DNA of 64,000 nt from Streptomyces wedmorensis. GTDB lineage: Bacteria; Actinomycetota; Actinomycetes; Streptomycetales; Streptomycetaceae. A program made the position numbers and the translations under genes. Below, in pieces: positions 25,633 to 35,033 of the stretch. The DNA lies in the NCBI RefSeq assembly GCF_000716445.1, contig NZ_JNWK01000039.1, positions 1-64,000 of the forward strand, written 5' to 3'. The notes under the pieces were generated by a model. It saw only the letters and a program-made list of their open reading frames with translations. It ran no database searches and was not told where the DNA came from. Position 1 is the stretch's first letter. The number at the start of each line of letters is the position of its first letter.

Positions 25633-26025
25633 CGGCATCGCTCAACAGCAACAAGCGCGGGGCGAACAAGCACGGGGCGCCCCACCAACCTGGCAAATCC
25701 ACTCATGCACAGCTGTCGGCCGGCACATGAACGTGGCTTTGGCGGAACTCCGTAGCCGGAGATCCCCCGAGTCGTGACGGAGCACTTCGGCTCGCTGCGA
25801 GGCGCTCAATCAGCCGGTGCTGTCCTTGGCGACGGTCGCGCGGCCGTCCGTGGCGCCGGCCCAGGCTGCGCTCTCGCGAAGCCGGGCGGCGCCGGCAGTC
25901 CGGGTCGAGCCGGGTCGATCCCAGGTCGAGGCATTCAGGCATGACAACGTCATCAGCTGTCCGAGATCTCCGAATCGGTTCGACGGTTCTGCACGCGGAC
26001 ATTCAAGGCCGCCCACTGACGCCCG
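25633..26025. other. Intergenic stretch without a supported gene
   Basis: About 390 bp between the phosphatase and the SpoIIE-type gene. Short frames on either strand show no recognisable motif. It probably holds the promoter of the downstream gene, but I cannot place -10/-35 elements with confidence. Confidence 0.4.
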
Positions 26026-28212
26026 GTGGCAGCCGTCCTTCGTATGGCGCAGACTTTCCCTATGGGGACCGATGCCGAGGCGTTCCTCCGCCGGCTGGCC
26101 CAAGAGCTGAGGCCGCAGTCCAGCCGCTCGGTCGAGGTGATCCTGGAACGGGTCAGCGAGAAGCTTCCGGAACTGTGGGAGCACGAAGACCTCGCCGCCA
26201 TCGTGCTGACCGATACGGCCGCTCACGTCACCGCCTTTCTCGATGTCCTCGAACACGGCCTGGACGCGTCGCAGGCCGATGCCCCCGACGGCGCGCTCGA
26301 ACTGGCCGGACTGTTCGCGCGACGGGGACTGTCACTCAGTTCCCTGCTACGCGCCTACCGGATAGGACAGCTGAGCTTCCTTCAGCTGCTCCAGACAGAA
26401 GCGCCCCGGCTGACCGACGACGCCGAACTGCTCAACGCTGCTGCGATGCGCATGACGGAGGCGGCCTTCACGTACGTGGACCGCAGCTCGGAGCAGGTGG
26501 TCGGCGCCTACCACGAAGAGCGGGACCGGCGCCTGCGACGGCACCTGGTCGTGAGCTCGGAGGCAGGCCGGCGAATCGGGAGCACGCTCGACATCGTGCG
26601 TACCGCCGAGGAGCTGGCTGCGGTGGGCATCGAGGACTTCGCCGACGCAGTCACCGTCGACCTCCTCGAGTCGGCCCTCCACGAGGACGGCGAATCAGAA
26701 CCGCCGGGTGCCGAGCCGCTGCTTCGGCGGGTCGCTCAACTACCCAGCACGGAAACGGGTTTCCCCGTCGCCGCCGGCCGGACGCACCGCTGTCCACCGC
26801 GTTCGAGGCCGGCCCGGACCTTGGCCACGGGTACCTCTTGCCTGGCCCAGGAGGAGGGGTTCTCGCCATGGTGGCCTCCGGCGAGTGACGACGATGTTTC
26901 GCTGTCGGTCCTGCTGTTGCCGCTCCAGGCACGCGGGAGCACCCTAGGGCTCGTGCAGTTCGTCCGCGGCTCGACCACGGACCCGTTCGACACCGACGGC
27001 CTCCACCTCGCCCAGGAGATCGCAGCCAGGGCGGCCGTGTCGATGGACAACGCCCGCCGCTACACCCACGAGCGCCTGACTTCCCTCACCCTCCAGCGCA
27101 GCCTGCTCCCCCGGCACACAGCCGAGCAGTCAGCCGTGCGGACAGCCTCCCGCTATCTGCCCAGCGGTTCCCGGGGAGGCGTCGGTGGCGACTGGTACGA
27201 CGTGATTCCACTGTCCGGTGCCCGTGTCGCTCTCGTCGTCGGCGACGTCGTCGGTCGCGGCCTGCATGCCGCCGCCACCATGGGGAGGCTACGCACAGCG
27301 GTCCGCGCGTTCGCCGCCATCGACCTCATGCCCGATGAACTGCTCACCCATCTCGACGACGTCGTCATCCGCATGCAGAGCGAGGAAGGTCGCGGCAATG
27401 GTGAACTCAGCGCCACTTGCCTGTACGCGGTGTACGACCCGGTGTCCCGTACGTGCTCGCTGGCCAGCGCCGGTCATGTGCCTCCGATCACCAGCGCCCC
27501 GGCCGACCTCACCGACGTGCTCATCGGTCCGCCCCTGGGCTTGGGCGGGCTGCCTTTCGAAACCACCCAGCTGACCCTGCCGGAAGGCAGCCTGTCGGCT
27601 CTGTACACCGACGGCCTCATCCAGAGCCGCACGCGAGACGTCGATACGGCGCGTGCCGCGCTGAGCGACATCCTGGCCGGGTCACCGACGGCTCCGGTGG
27701 AAGAAGTCTGCGACCGGCTGTTCTCCACACTCTTGCCCGACCGACCCCCGGACGACGTCGCTCTCCTCGTGGCCCGCACCCGCGTGCTCGACCCCAACCA
27801 CGTCGCGACCCTCGACCTCCCCTCAGACCCGGCTGCCGTCGCCAAGGGCCGCGCCTTCGCCTCCAAGCAGCTCGACACCTGGGACCTGGACGAGCTCGGT
27901 TTCACCACCGAACTCGTCGTCAGCGAGCTGGTGACGAACGCGATCCGATACGGCAAACCACCCGTCCGACTACGGCTCATCCTCCGAACCACCCTCACCT
28001 GCGAGGTCTTCGACGCCAGCAGCACCGCCCCCCACCTGCGCCATGCCCGGGATTTCGACGAGGGCGGCCGCGGCCTGCTGCTGGTCGCCCAGCTCACTGA
28101 CCGCTGGGGCGCCCGGCACAGTCGGGAGGGCAAGGTCATCTGGGCCGAGCAAAAGCTCCCTGTCCGAGAGCCACACGTGGATGAGCGGTCACAGGCCTCG
28201 ACTTCTCGGTGA
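26026..28212 (+). CDS. SpoIIE-type PP2C phosphatase with RsbRD-like, GAF and HATPase_c domains
   Basis: Up to 728 residues; GTG 26026, ATG 26044 and ATG 26062 are all possible starts, with no decisive ribosome site. Residues 10-160 resemble the helical N-terminal domain of CdaR/RsbRD regulators (LAGLFARRGLSLSSLLRAYR); 190-350 a GAF domain; 370-585 a PP2C/SpoIIE phosphatase (GGVGGDWYDVIPLSG, VVGDVVGRG, ALYTDGLIQSR, PDDVALLVAR); 600-710 an anti-sigma-type histidine-kinase-like ATPase (TTELVVSELVTNAIRYGKPP, GGRGLLLVAQLTDRWG). Such proteins control sigma factors by partner switching. Residues about 250-287 are out of phase with an apparent GAF reading, as if two indels compensate. Confidence 0.8.
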   Translation: MAAVLRMAQTFPMGTDAEAFLRRLAQELRPQSSRSVEVILERVSEKLPELWEHEDLAAIVLTDTAAHVTAFLDVLEHGLDASQADAPDGALELAGLFARRGLSLSSLLRAYRIGQLSFLQLLQTEAPRLTDDAELLNAAAMRMTEAAFTYVDRSSEQVVGAYHEERDRRLRRHLVVSSEAGRRIGSTLDIVRTAEELAAVGIEDFADAVTVDLLESALHEDGESEPPGAEPLLRRVAQLPSTETGFPVAAGRTHRCPPRSRPARTLATGTSCLAQEEGFSPWWPPASDDDVSLSVLLLPLQARGSTLGLVQFVRGSTTDPFDTDGLHLAQEIAARAAVSMDNARRYTHERLTSLTLQRSLLPRHTAEQSAVRTASRYLPSGSRGGVGGDWYDVIPLSGARVALVVGDVVGRGLHAAATMGRLRTAVRAFAAIDLMPDELLTHLDDVVIRMQSEEGRGNGELSATCLYAVYDPVSRTCSLASAGHVPPITSAPADLTDVLIGPPLGLGGLPFETTQLTLPEGSLSALYTDGLIQSRTRDVDTARAALSDILAGSPTAPVEEVCDRLFSTLLPDRPPDDVALLVARTRVLDPNHVATLDLPSDPAAVAKGRAFASKQLDTWDLDELGFTTELVVSELVTNAIRYGKPPVRLRLILRTTLTCEVFDASSTAPHLRHARDFDEGGRGLLLVAQLTDRWGARHSREGKVIWAEQKLPVREPHVDERSQASTSR

Positions 28213-28272
28213 AGTGACCGGGCTTTTGCCGGAGTCGATCTGTTGATGGAAGCCCCGGCGGCTGCGGTAAGG

Positions 28273-28440
28273 GGTCATCTCATGTGGCGAGTCTGCGGTA
28301 GCAGAGGAGGGTGCAGGCGATGCTGGTGAAGGCGAGGAAATGCTCGGCTTTACGCTCGTAGCGGCGGTGGGGACGGTGGCAGCCGGCGCGCCAGGCCATG
28401 GTGCGTTCGATGGTCCGGCGGTGGCGGCCAAGTCGCTGCG
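28273..28440 (-). repeat. Left copy of 168-bp inverted repeat (IS5 end)
   Basis: Pairs gaplessly with 30320-30487 in opposite orientation, with about four mismatches. It covers the transposase C-terminus and the bases after its stop. Confidence 0.85.
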
Positions 28441-28870
28441 AGGGACTCGATGCCCTGCGGGCCATGCGGTGAGTAATACCGCGTCCGCCTAACCATCTCC
28501 GCAGGTGGGCGTAGTCGTAACCCTTGTCCCGCGTGGAGCTTGCCTGGCTTACGCCGTCGGCGGACGCGGCGCGAGCGGATGAGCGGTACTCCGCGAACGA
28601 GAGGCTTGAGGGCCTGGCTGTCGTGCAGGTTCGCGCCCGAGATTGCGACAGACAGGGGCAGGCCGGTCCGCTCCGCGATCAAATGGATCTTCGACCCGAA
28701 CTTGTCCCGGTCGACGGGATTCGGACCCGTCAGCTCCCCTTCTCAGGTCCCGCATGTCCGCCGAGTCGATTGCACAGCGAGACCCGTCCAGCTCGCCACG
28801 GGCGCCGAGCTCGTCGAGGACCAGGCGGTGGAGCTTGGCCCACAGCCAACCCAATGCACCAAATGAGATG
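28273..28870 (-). pseudogene. IS5-family transposase, degraded
   Basis: The reverse strand reads, in at least three frames, LHRLVLDELGARGELDGSRC, then ERTGLPLSVAISGANLHDSQ, then RHRRTIERTMAWRAGCHR and EHFLAFTSIACTLLCYRRLA. The N-terminus is missing at 28870, next to the ATP-grasp gene stop. The last 168 bp (28273-28440) are repeated inverted at 30320-30487. Confidence 0.8.
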
Positions 28871-28874
28871 ATGC

Positions 28875-29822
28875 CTAAGCCGCCGCGGACAGCAGAAAAT
28901 CGGCGAAGAGCTCGGTCAGTGGCTGGCCGGTCAGTGGTTCCAGGAACAGGAACTGGCCCTGTGGGTTCACTTCAAGCCATACCGGCTCGTCCTCCGGTGT
29001 GAGTTTCAGATCCACCACACCCATGCGAAGCCCCAGGCGGCGCAGCACTTCTCCGACCTGCCTGCTCACGTACTCGGGAACGGGCCACGCCGAAATGGGC
29101 ACATTGAGGTCGGGGCGCCAGTCAAGCGCTTCTGTCGCGATGAGCGCCCCGTACATGTGGTCACCGAAACAGTTGAGCCTGACGTGCCGATTGCCCTCGA
29201 TGTACTCCTGGTAGGTGGCGGGACAGACCTCGAACGACTCTTCAGGGATCGACTCCGGTCCGTCAATCCAACTTGTGTAGAGCGAAGGCCCACGGGCGCC
29301 GACCACGGGCTTGACGATGGCTCGTCCGACTTCCTGGGTAAAGGCGATGACATCCTCACGTGACTGCGAGACCAGGGTCTGCGGCACCCGGAACCCTGCC
29401 TCCCTCGCTACGGCCAGTTGATACACCTTGTCCGAGGACCGGTCGGTTGCTTCAGGGGATGAAACCCAGTCCCCGTGGAAGGCGGCGGCGAGGACGCCGG
29501 CGAGCGCGCCGCGGCAGTCGTTGTTGATCAGGCTGCGCTCGTGGGCACTACTCACCCTGTCGCTGATCTCCTGATCAGCCCTGGCTCGCCGCCACCACAG
29601 ACGGCTCGCCTCCTCCGGATCCACGGTCGTGCCCTCGGACGTCACCAGGGTTGCCCTTCCCGGGGCATGGCTCTCTTCGGCTCCGTGCGAATGCCACGAG
29701 AGAGCCGCTCGTCCACCGATGGTGTCGCACTCCACGATGTGAAAGTCATGACCCCGACCGCGCACCGCGTGCTGAACCGCGACCGCATGGAAGTCCTCAC
29801 GGTAGGAGACGGCCAGAATCAT
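28875..29822 (-). CDS. ATP-grasp ligase, graspetide (MvdD/TgmB)-like
   Basis: 315 residues from ATG 29822, overlapping the stop of the upstream 84-residue gene (ATGA). The ATP-grasp fold is shown by DRSSDKVYQLAVAREAGFRV, GRAIVKPVVGARGPS (ATP-binding Lys), TYQEYIEGNRHVRLNCFGD and the metal-binding end GVVDLKLTPEDEPVWLEVNP followed by QGQFLFLEPLTG. This ending (EVNPxGQFLFLE) is typical of ligases that form ester or amide links between side chains of a ribosomal peptide. It would act in the cytosol on a peptide substrate; the coupled upstream gene is the obvious candidate. The cassette sits between inverted IS5 remnants. Confidence 0.75.
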   Translation of the reverse strand: MILAVSYREDFHAVAVQHAVRGRGHDFHIVECDTIGGRAALSWHSHGAEESHAPGRATLVTSEGTTVDPEEASRLWWRRARADQEISDRVSSAHERSLINNDCRGALAGVLAAAFHGDWVSSPEATDRSSDKVYQLAVAREAGFRVPQTLVSQSREDVIAFTQEVGRAIVKPVVGARGPSLYTSWIDGPESIPEESFEVCPATYQEYIEGNRHVRLNCFGDHMYGALIATEALDWRPDLNVPISAWPVPEYVSRQVGEVLRRLGLRMGVVDLKLTPEDEPVWLEVNPQGQFLFLEPLTGQPLTELFADFLLSAAA

Positions 29823-30073
29823 GCCAAGTCACACATATCGCTGCGAGATGTGAGGTCGACTTCGCACCCGGATTCGCAGACGTGGCCTGCGAGACTGTCG
29901 GCAACTATCTCAAGGCCCGTGGTCAGGCGCACCGCCTCTTCCCACGCCCGGAGTTCCTCGGGGCTCTTCAGCCGAACGTAACCGGTCGGCTGGGTCTTGA
30001 AGACCACAGGGGGTGGAGTGTTGACGAATTCCGTGCTCTCATCGATTCGATCGCCCAGCCTGAATTCAGACAT
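29819..30073 (-). CDS. Putative precursor peptide for the ATP-grasp ligase
   Basis: 84 residues from ATG 30073, preceded by GAGGAGG 8 nt upstream. A helical middle (KSPEELRAWEEAVRLTTGLE) could be the leader recognised by the ligase. The C-terminus CESGCEVDLTSRSDMCDLA is rich in Glu/Asp and Thr/Ser, the residues joined in graspetides, and holds three Cys. The 4-bp overlap with the ligase gene shows co-translation. It does not match the precursor classes I know (microviridin, TgmA), so the precursor role is inference from context; it could instead be a partner protein. No protease or exporter is adjacent. Confidence 0.5.
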   Translation of the reverse strand: MSEFRLGDRIDESTEFVNTPPPVVFKTQPTGYVRLKSPEELRAWEEAVRLTTGLEIVADSLAGHVCESGCEVDLTSRSDMCDLA

Positions 30074-30319
30074 AGCCCGACCTCCTCGGCTTGCGGTGGT
30101 GGATACAGGTTCCCCTCATTCCACTGAACCACCGATACGCCGTCGGTGCAGCCGGGCCGCGGTGACGGCTACGTGATGAAGGAGCCGCTGTCGTGGCGGA
30201 ACGTCACGCACGTCACCCAGAGCTATATTTCCCCATGCCTTCCGGCTCTCAACGTCACGCCGATCCGGGCTTCACGTCGAGGGTCCGCACACACCTCGTG
30301 CCGAGCGGTGAGAGCCGGA

Positions 30320-30480
30320 CGCAGCGACTTGGCCGCCACCGCCGGACCATCGAACGCACCATGACCTGGCGCGCCGGCTGCCACCGCCTCCACCGCCGCT
30401 ACGAGCGCAAAGCCGAGCATTTCCTCGCCTTCACCAGCATCGCCTGCACCCTCCTCTGCTACCGCAGACTCGCCACATGA
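30320..30480 (+). pseudogene. IS5 transposase C-terminal remnant (right inverted copy)
   Basis: Reads RLGRHRRTIERTMTWRAGCH and EHFLAFTSIACTLLCYRRLA to TGA 30478-30480. It is the inverted, nearly identical copy of 28273-28440. Only the last 53 codons are present, so it has no activity. Confidence 0.8.
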
Positions 30481-30599
30481 GATGACCTCCAAGTGTTCTT
30501 GCCGTGCCGTCGGCGCAGCTCCTCCAGGCGCGTACGGGCCGCGTCGCGACGGCTTGTCGGTGGAGTGGCGTGTGACGGGAGGGGGACAGAGGGGTGGGC

Positions 30600-31190
30600 G
30601 GGGAGGTTGAGGAACGTGGCCGCGAGGGTGAGGAAGGATTCCAGGTCAGTGGCGGCGAGGTAGGCGAGGGTGTTCTTGTTCAATCCGCCGAATCGTGAGC
30701 TGTCTCTGCGGAAGGATGCCCAGAGCCGCGCCTTGCGGGTGGTGAAGTTGTTGCGTTCCGCCCGGGGGTTGAGTCCGACCTCAAGAGTCAGGTCCCGTGG
30801 TTCGGTTTGCGACCACCAGGCACGCCAGCGCGGGTCGTTCCGGATCGTCTCGGCCACGGAGGTCGCCGTGTCGAAGTACGCGGTGGGAATTTCGCTTTCG
30901 CCGTGCAGGGCGAGACTCAGCCACGGGGGATCCCCGGCCGCGGCGTCGGCCGAAGCGTCCGGTTCGGCCACGTGGAATCCCGGCAGGGGGCCCTGCCACG
31001 GTTCACCGGTGGTGTTCTCGTAGGCTCTGGAGACCGCTTCGGCGAGTTCGTCGGGTTCCGCGAAATCCCAGATGCGGTCGGCTGCTTCGTGGGATGCGCC
31101 AGGACGCGCAGAAATCGTGACCTGCCCGCTGCCACGATCGCGAAGTGGAGGTTGTCGAGGGCGTCACCGGCCAAGGGAACTCTATCGGCA
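30600..31190 (-). pseudogene. Frameshifted conserved hypothetical gene
   Basis: One long reverse frame reads DRIWDFAEPDELAEAVSRAY, GEPWQGPLPGFHVAEPDA, IPTAYFDTATSVAETIRNDP and LRRD-type text to LTLAATFLNLP. Upstream parts are in other frames: SGQVTISARPGAS, then LAGDALDNLHFAIVAAG, then GEELPIEF. Three single-base losses within 100 bp (31090-31190) explain this. I do not know the family. It abuts or is fused to the broken DNRLRE gene upstream. Confidence 0.5.
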
Positions 31191-33015
31191 GCTCTTCGCC
31201 TGTCCCGGAGGGCAGTGGCGATGCCGGTCGGCGCGGAGGGTGCGGCGGTGTCGACCGTGAAGGTCTTCCACTCCGGCCAGCCCAGGTTGTAGTGCGTGCC
31301 GTCGTAGGGGCTGCTGCGGAACTTGTACGTCTTGCCGTTGACCAGCACACCGGCCGGTGTGACGAGCGGGGCGGGCTGTCCGGACGGCACGAAGGCCGAC
31401 CGCAGGACCGCTTCGACCTGGGTGTCGGTGACGGAGTCGAAGATCTGGTGAGCACCCTGGACCTTGTCGCCGTTGGGGTCGACGAACGTGTCGCGCAGGG
31501 TCGGCGTCGTGGTGTTGACGACGTAGGCGCCGGAGTAGGAGAAGTACGGCGGACCGGCCTCCTGCTTCGTGCCCGTGCGGGGCCGGTAGTTGTACGTGAC
31601 GACCGGCTTCGGCGGGTTGGTGGCGGCCTTGGCGGAGGCCCATTCCTGCACCGTCGTGGTGAGGTTGGCGTTGATCCAGCCGTCGGGCTGGGTCGCGCAG
31701 GAGGGGTTGCCGCGGGTCTCGGACGAGGTGGCCTTCTCCGCGGTCCAGGACGGCTGGGCCGTCCATCGCGACGACGTCGAGGCGGCCCCCGTCGACCACA
31801 CCTCCCACGGCTGGTTCGGACAGGCCGAGCCGGTGTAGTTGGCGGAGTGGAAGTTCCACAGCGACAGCTTGGCGTCCATCACCAGCGCGTCGGAGATCGG
31901 CGCCGTGTTCCACGAGACGAAGGAACGCGCGGTGCGGTAGGTGCCGTCGGCGTTCTTCGTACCGGGGTCGCCGAGGTCGAGTTCGACGTCGTTGGACCAG
32001 TCGACCGTCGTGCCCTGCTGCACGTAGGTGTCGAAGACGTTCGACAGCGCGGACGTCGACGGGTCGACGCTCACCGGGTACTTCGTCGCCGGATCGGCGA
32101 GGAATCGGCGTCCGGCGTGAGCGTCAGGTCGACGCCGTCCTTGGTGGTGACGACCTTCATGCCGACCTTGACCTGGCGCGTGTGCTCACCGGAGACCGGA
32201 TCGACCGTCGCGTCCCACATCACCGGGGCAGGCATGACCGCGGTCTTCTTGGACTTCCTGTCCGTGAACAGCACGCTGCCGTCCGGCTGCTGCCGCACCT
32301 TGAGCCCCTTGGACTTCAGCGGCAGAGTGCAGGAGGAGCCTGCGTCGGGCCTCGTCCTGATCTCCACGAACTGCTCGAAGCCCGTGCACGTGGCCTCCAC
32401 CACGACATCGGCACCGGGCACCGCGTCGGCATAGGTGGCGCGGGTGCCGTCCACCTTCGGGGCGGGCAGACCGCCCCTCCACTGCAGGGTGATCCTCTCC
32501 TCGCCCTGCCCGAGGGTGACCAGGCCGATGGCCGGAGCCGACCGCGCCGCCAGCAGCGAACGCGCCGGCGCGCCGGTCCTCCCCGCCAGCGTCAGCCCCT
32601 GCGGGTGAGCCTTGGAGGCAACCGAGCCGACCCGCCGCGCCGCGAGCGCCACGTCGACGTCACGCCAGACACCCGTCACCGCATCCCGGAACCGCACCGG
32701 TCCCGCCGACAGTTCCGTCGTCAAGGAACCGTCCTTGTTGACCCACGTCGTCGACGTCTCGGTCCGCTCCGAGAGCGCCTCCACCCGCTGGCCCGACAAC
32801 CGGGCGGCGACCCGCGCCGACGCGAGGTCGGCCGCCTGCGAGGCGGCCGGCTTCACAGCCGCGGCCGTTGCGTCGGCCGGGAGGGGGCCGGCCATCACCT
32901 CGGCGCCACCCAACAGCGTGACGGACATGGTCAGGGCAACGCTTCCCGCTATACAGCCGGAAGCCCTCCCGCGCCAATTCCGCCATCGCGTCGATGGTGG
33001 AGATATTCGAATCAT
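31190..33015 (-). pseudogene. Secreted DNRLRE-domain protein, frameshifted and truncated
   Basis: From ATG 33015 (AAAGGGA upstream) there is a signal peptide (CIAGSVALTMSVTLLGG) and an N-terminal region that ends out of frame at 32071. The continuation lies one base away: KYPVSVDPSTSALSNVFDTY, SNDVELDLGDPGTKNADGTY, RSFVSWNTAPISDALVMDAK. This is the DNRLRE domain of large secreted cell-wall-associated (often RHS/LamG-linked) proteins. One T is missing near 32104 in what should read DADFLADPATKYP. The C-terminus is lost at about 31200, where another decayed gene begins. Large proteins of this type can exceed 2,000 residues. Confidence 0.7.
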
Positions 33016-33977
33016 CAGCGATCCCTTTGTCTGCACTTGTGCATGCGCATCACATTCATGATTGCATCGTGAACGTATCGGAGGAAAAACGCTCCGCAAT
33101 CGAACCAAGAACACTGAAGATCGACTTACCCCCACCTCCAGAGGCGTGCAATCTGCATCACATTCCTGCCCGCCTCTCCCGCGGCGCCACGGAGGCGCCC
33201 GGATCCCCTCACGAGAGGTTGACTGAATTTTCAGTTTGGGCCAGGATGGCGGGCGTGGCCCTCCTGCTCACCCGCCAGGAGAGCCCAAGGGACAGGCGCG
33301 CACACACCGGCTCGGGTTGCCCGCGGTCCGGAAAACTCTCTCGGCGTGCCTCGGCATGGCTATGTACGCGATTTCCGAAAATACACGTGGTCGTCATTCC
33401 GACTGTCCCCGACCAAATGTTTCGGCGCCCACCCATCGTGCGAGCGAGTCAGCTGTGGAGCTGATTCTTTTCATTCTCTCCACGCACCCGTGCGGACAAT
33501 TGAGGGGCCGCAGGTACGAGGCAGGCGTCGAATTACGAGGCGACATCACGGTGTTTCTTTCTGGCGCCCTTGAGGTACGCGGCGCCATCGCTGCGCCAGT
33601 GGGTGTGGACCCGGGCAGACGGCGGCAACGTCCGGGATGAAGCGCTGGCACAACCTGAGTAGGGGCCGGCGGGCGACGGCCGAGCTCGCGCGTTCCTCTG
33701 CGCGGGCCGTCCAACCCGGCGGGTGCTCTGCGGTTCAGCCACCGGGGCGCGGGCCTCACGGCCGGGCTGCCCCGTATTGCCTCTGCACGGGTCCTCGGCT
33801 CTGGCCATCGGTTCGGCTTTTCGATCGCAGGTGAACGGTCCCGGCTACGACGGATCGGCGGCAGGAGCCTGCACGCCGCCAGCCCACCCGCCGGCGGCAT
33901 CACGGCCGGCCCGACCTGCCACGCCCTTGGCTGGAACCCGTTGGCAGGCAGCCCCGGGAGTCTTGTATGGTTCCTCG
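33016..33977. other. Intergenic region without a supported gene
   Basis: Nearly 1 kb. No frame on either strand shows a domain or a credible start. A TTGACT hexamer (33219-33224) overlaps a small palindrome ACTGAA-TT-TTCAGT (33222-33235), which could be a promoter/operator. The right end leads into the SAM riboswitch. Confidence 0.4.
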
Positions 33978-33980
33978 CGA

Positions 33981-34118
33981 ATCATCCAGAGGGGTGGAGG
34001 GACCGGCCCTACGAAGCCCCGGCAACTCCCCGGTCGACTCGGCGCTCAATGTTCGCGCCGCGCCGTCGGGTTCAGTGCCAACTCCGGCCCGCGCCAACGT
34101 GGCGCGGGAAAAGATGAG
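33981..34118 (+). promoter_or_regulatory. SAM-I (S-box) riboswitch
   Basis: The strand shows the S-box core in order: P1 5' strand TCATC, AGAGGGGTGGAGGGACCGGC, then CGAAGCCCCGGCAACTCC, a variable P3 arm, CAGTGCCAACTCCGGCCCGC, a P4-type hairpin (CCCGCGCC...GGCGCGGG) and AAAGATGA closing P1. Conserved bases of the kink-turn, J1/2 and J3/4 are all recognisable. P1 3' strand GATGA runs directly into AGGAG, so SAM binding could hide the ribosome site of the ORF at 34127. Confidence 0.85.
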
Positions 34119-34126
34119 GAGACACG

Positions 34127-34237
34127 GTGCTCTCTGTGCTGCCTTTCGCCCCGGCGCTGTCCGCCCCGGGCTTTCCGCGTACCCGTCTCGTGATCGCCGC
34201 GACATACCGGCCGACCGCTTCGGCCCTTTCCCGCTGA
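34127..34237 (+). CDS. 36-residue ORF under the SAM riboswitch
   Basis: GTG 34127 follows AGGAG (34116-34120) by 6 nt and the frame runs to TGA 34235-34237. The peptide is hydrophobic and Pro/Ala-rich (VLSVLPFAPALSAPGFPRTR and on). I do not recognise it. It may be a regulated small protein, a leader peptide, or the remaining start of a methionine-pathway gene lost by deletion. The NdgR-like regulator begins 73 bp after its stop on the same strand. Confidence 0.4.
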   Translation: MLSVLPFAPALSAPGFPRTRLVIAATYRPTASALSR

Positions 34238-34310
34238 TCATCCCTGCCCTCCCCTGCGTGAGGTCGCCGCGAGTCATGGCTCGCGGACCGAGACTGGAGT
34301 ACTCCCCTTC

Positions 34311-35033
34311 ATGGACATTTCGGATATTTCTAGTGGTGTTGGCGTCCTCGACAAGACCGCGGTGATCCTCGGTGCGCTGGCGGCGGGCCCGGCCACCCTG
34401 GCGGGGCTGGTCGCCGCCACCGGCTTGTCGCGGCCCACGGCCCATCGACTCGCCCTCGCCCTCGAACGCCACCGGCTGGTCGGCAGGGACGTGCAGGGCC
34501 GCTTCGTCCTCGGCCCTCGGCTCGGCGAGCTGTCGGCTGCCGCGGGCGAGGACTGCCTCCTGACCGCGGCCGGCCCGGTCCTCACCTCCCTTCGGGACAC
34601 CACCGGCGAAAGCGCGCGGCTCTACCGGCGCCAGGGTGAGATGCGCATCTGCGTCGCCGCCGCCGAGCGCACCGCCGGCCTGCGCCACATCGTCCCGGTG
34701 GGGTCCACGCTCCCCATGAAGGTCGGCTCCGCCGCCCAAGTCCTACTGGCCTGGGAGGAACCCGAGCGCTTCCACCAGGGTCTGCAGGGCGCCCGCTTCA
34801 CGGCAGCAGCCCTCAGCGGCGTACGGCGCCGAGGCTGGGCCCAGTCGATCGGCGAACGCGAACCCAGCATGGCCTCCGTCTCCGCGCCGGTCCGAAACGC
34901 GTCCCACCGAGTCGTCGCGGCCATCACGGTCACCGGCCCCGTTCAGCGCCTCACCCGGCACCCCGGCGCCCGACTGGCGAAGGCCGCCGTCGACGCGGCC
35001 GACCGCCTCACCGAAGTCGTCTCCCAGCCCTGA
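34311..35033 (+). CDS. IclR-family regulator, NdgR-like
   Basis: 240 residues from ATG 34311 (GGAG about 10 nt upstream). Residues 8-60 are the IclR winged helix (GVGVLDKTAVILGALAAGPA, GLVAATGLSRPTAHRLALAL); residues 75-235 are the effector domain (ESARLYRRQGEMRICVAAAE, VPVGSTLPMKVGSAAQVLLA, GWAQSIGEREPSMASVSAPV). The sequence follows Streptomyces NdgR closely; that regulator governs leucine and methionine genes and usually faces leuC. No leuCD is present here, so this is probably a paralogue. A SAM riboswitch upstream on the same strand fits a methionine link. Confidence 0.75.
   Translation: MDISDISSGVGVLDKTAVILGALAAGPATLAGLVAATGLSRPTAHRLALALERHRLVGRDVQGRFVLGPRLGELSAAAGEDCLLTAAGPVLTSLRDTTGESARLYRRQGEMRICVAAAERTAGLRHIVPVGSTLPMKVGSAAQVLLAWEEPERFHQGLQGARFTAAALSGVRRRGWAQSIGEREPSMASVSAPVRNASHRVVAAITVTGPVQRLTRHPGARLAKAAVDAADRLTEVVSQP

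Noticed and set aside
33394..33903. Reverse frame in the region before the SAM riboswitch
   Set aside because: Arg/Pro-rich chance frame without conserved features.
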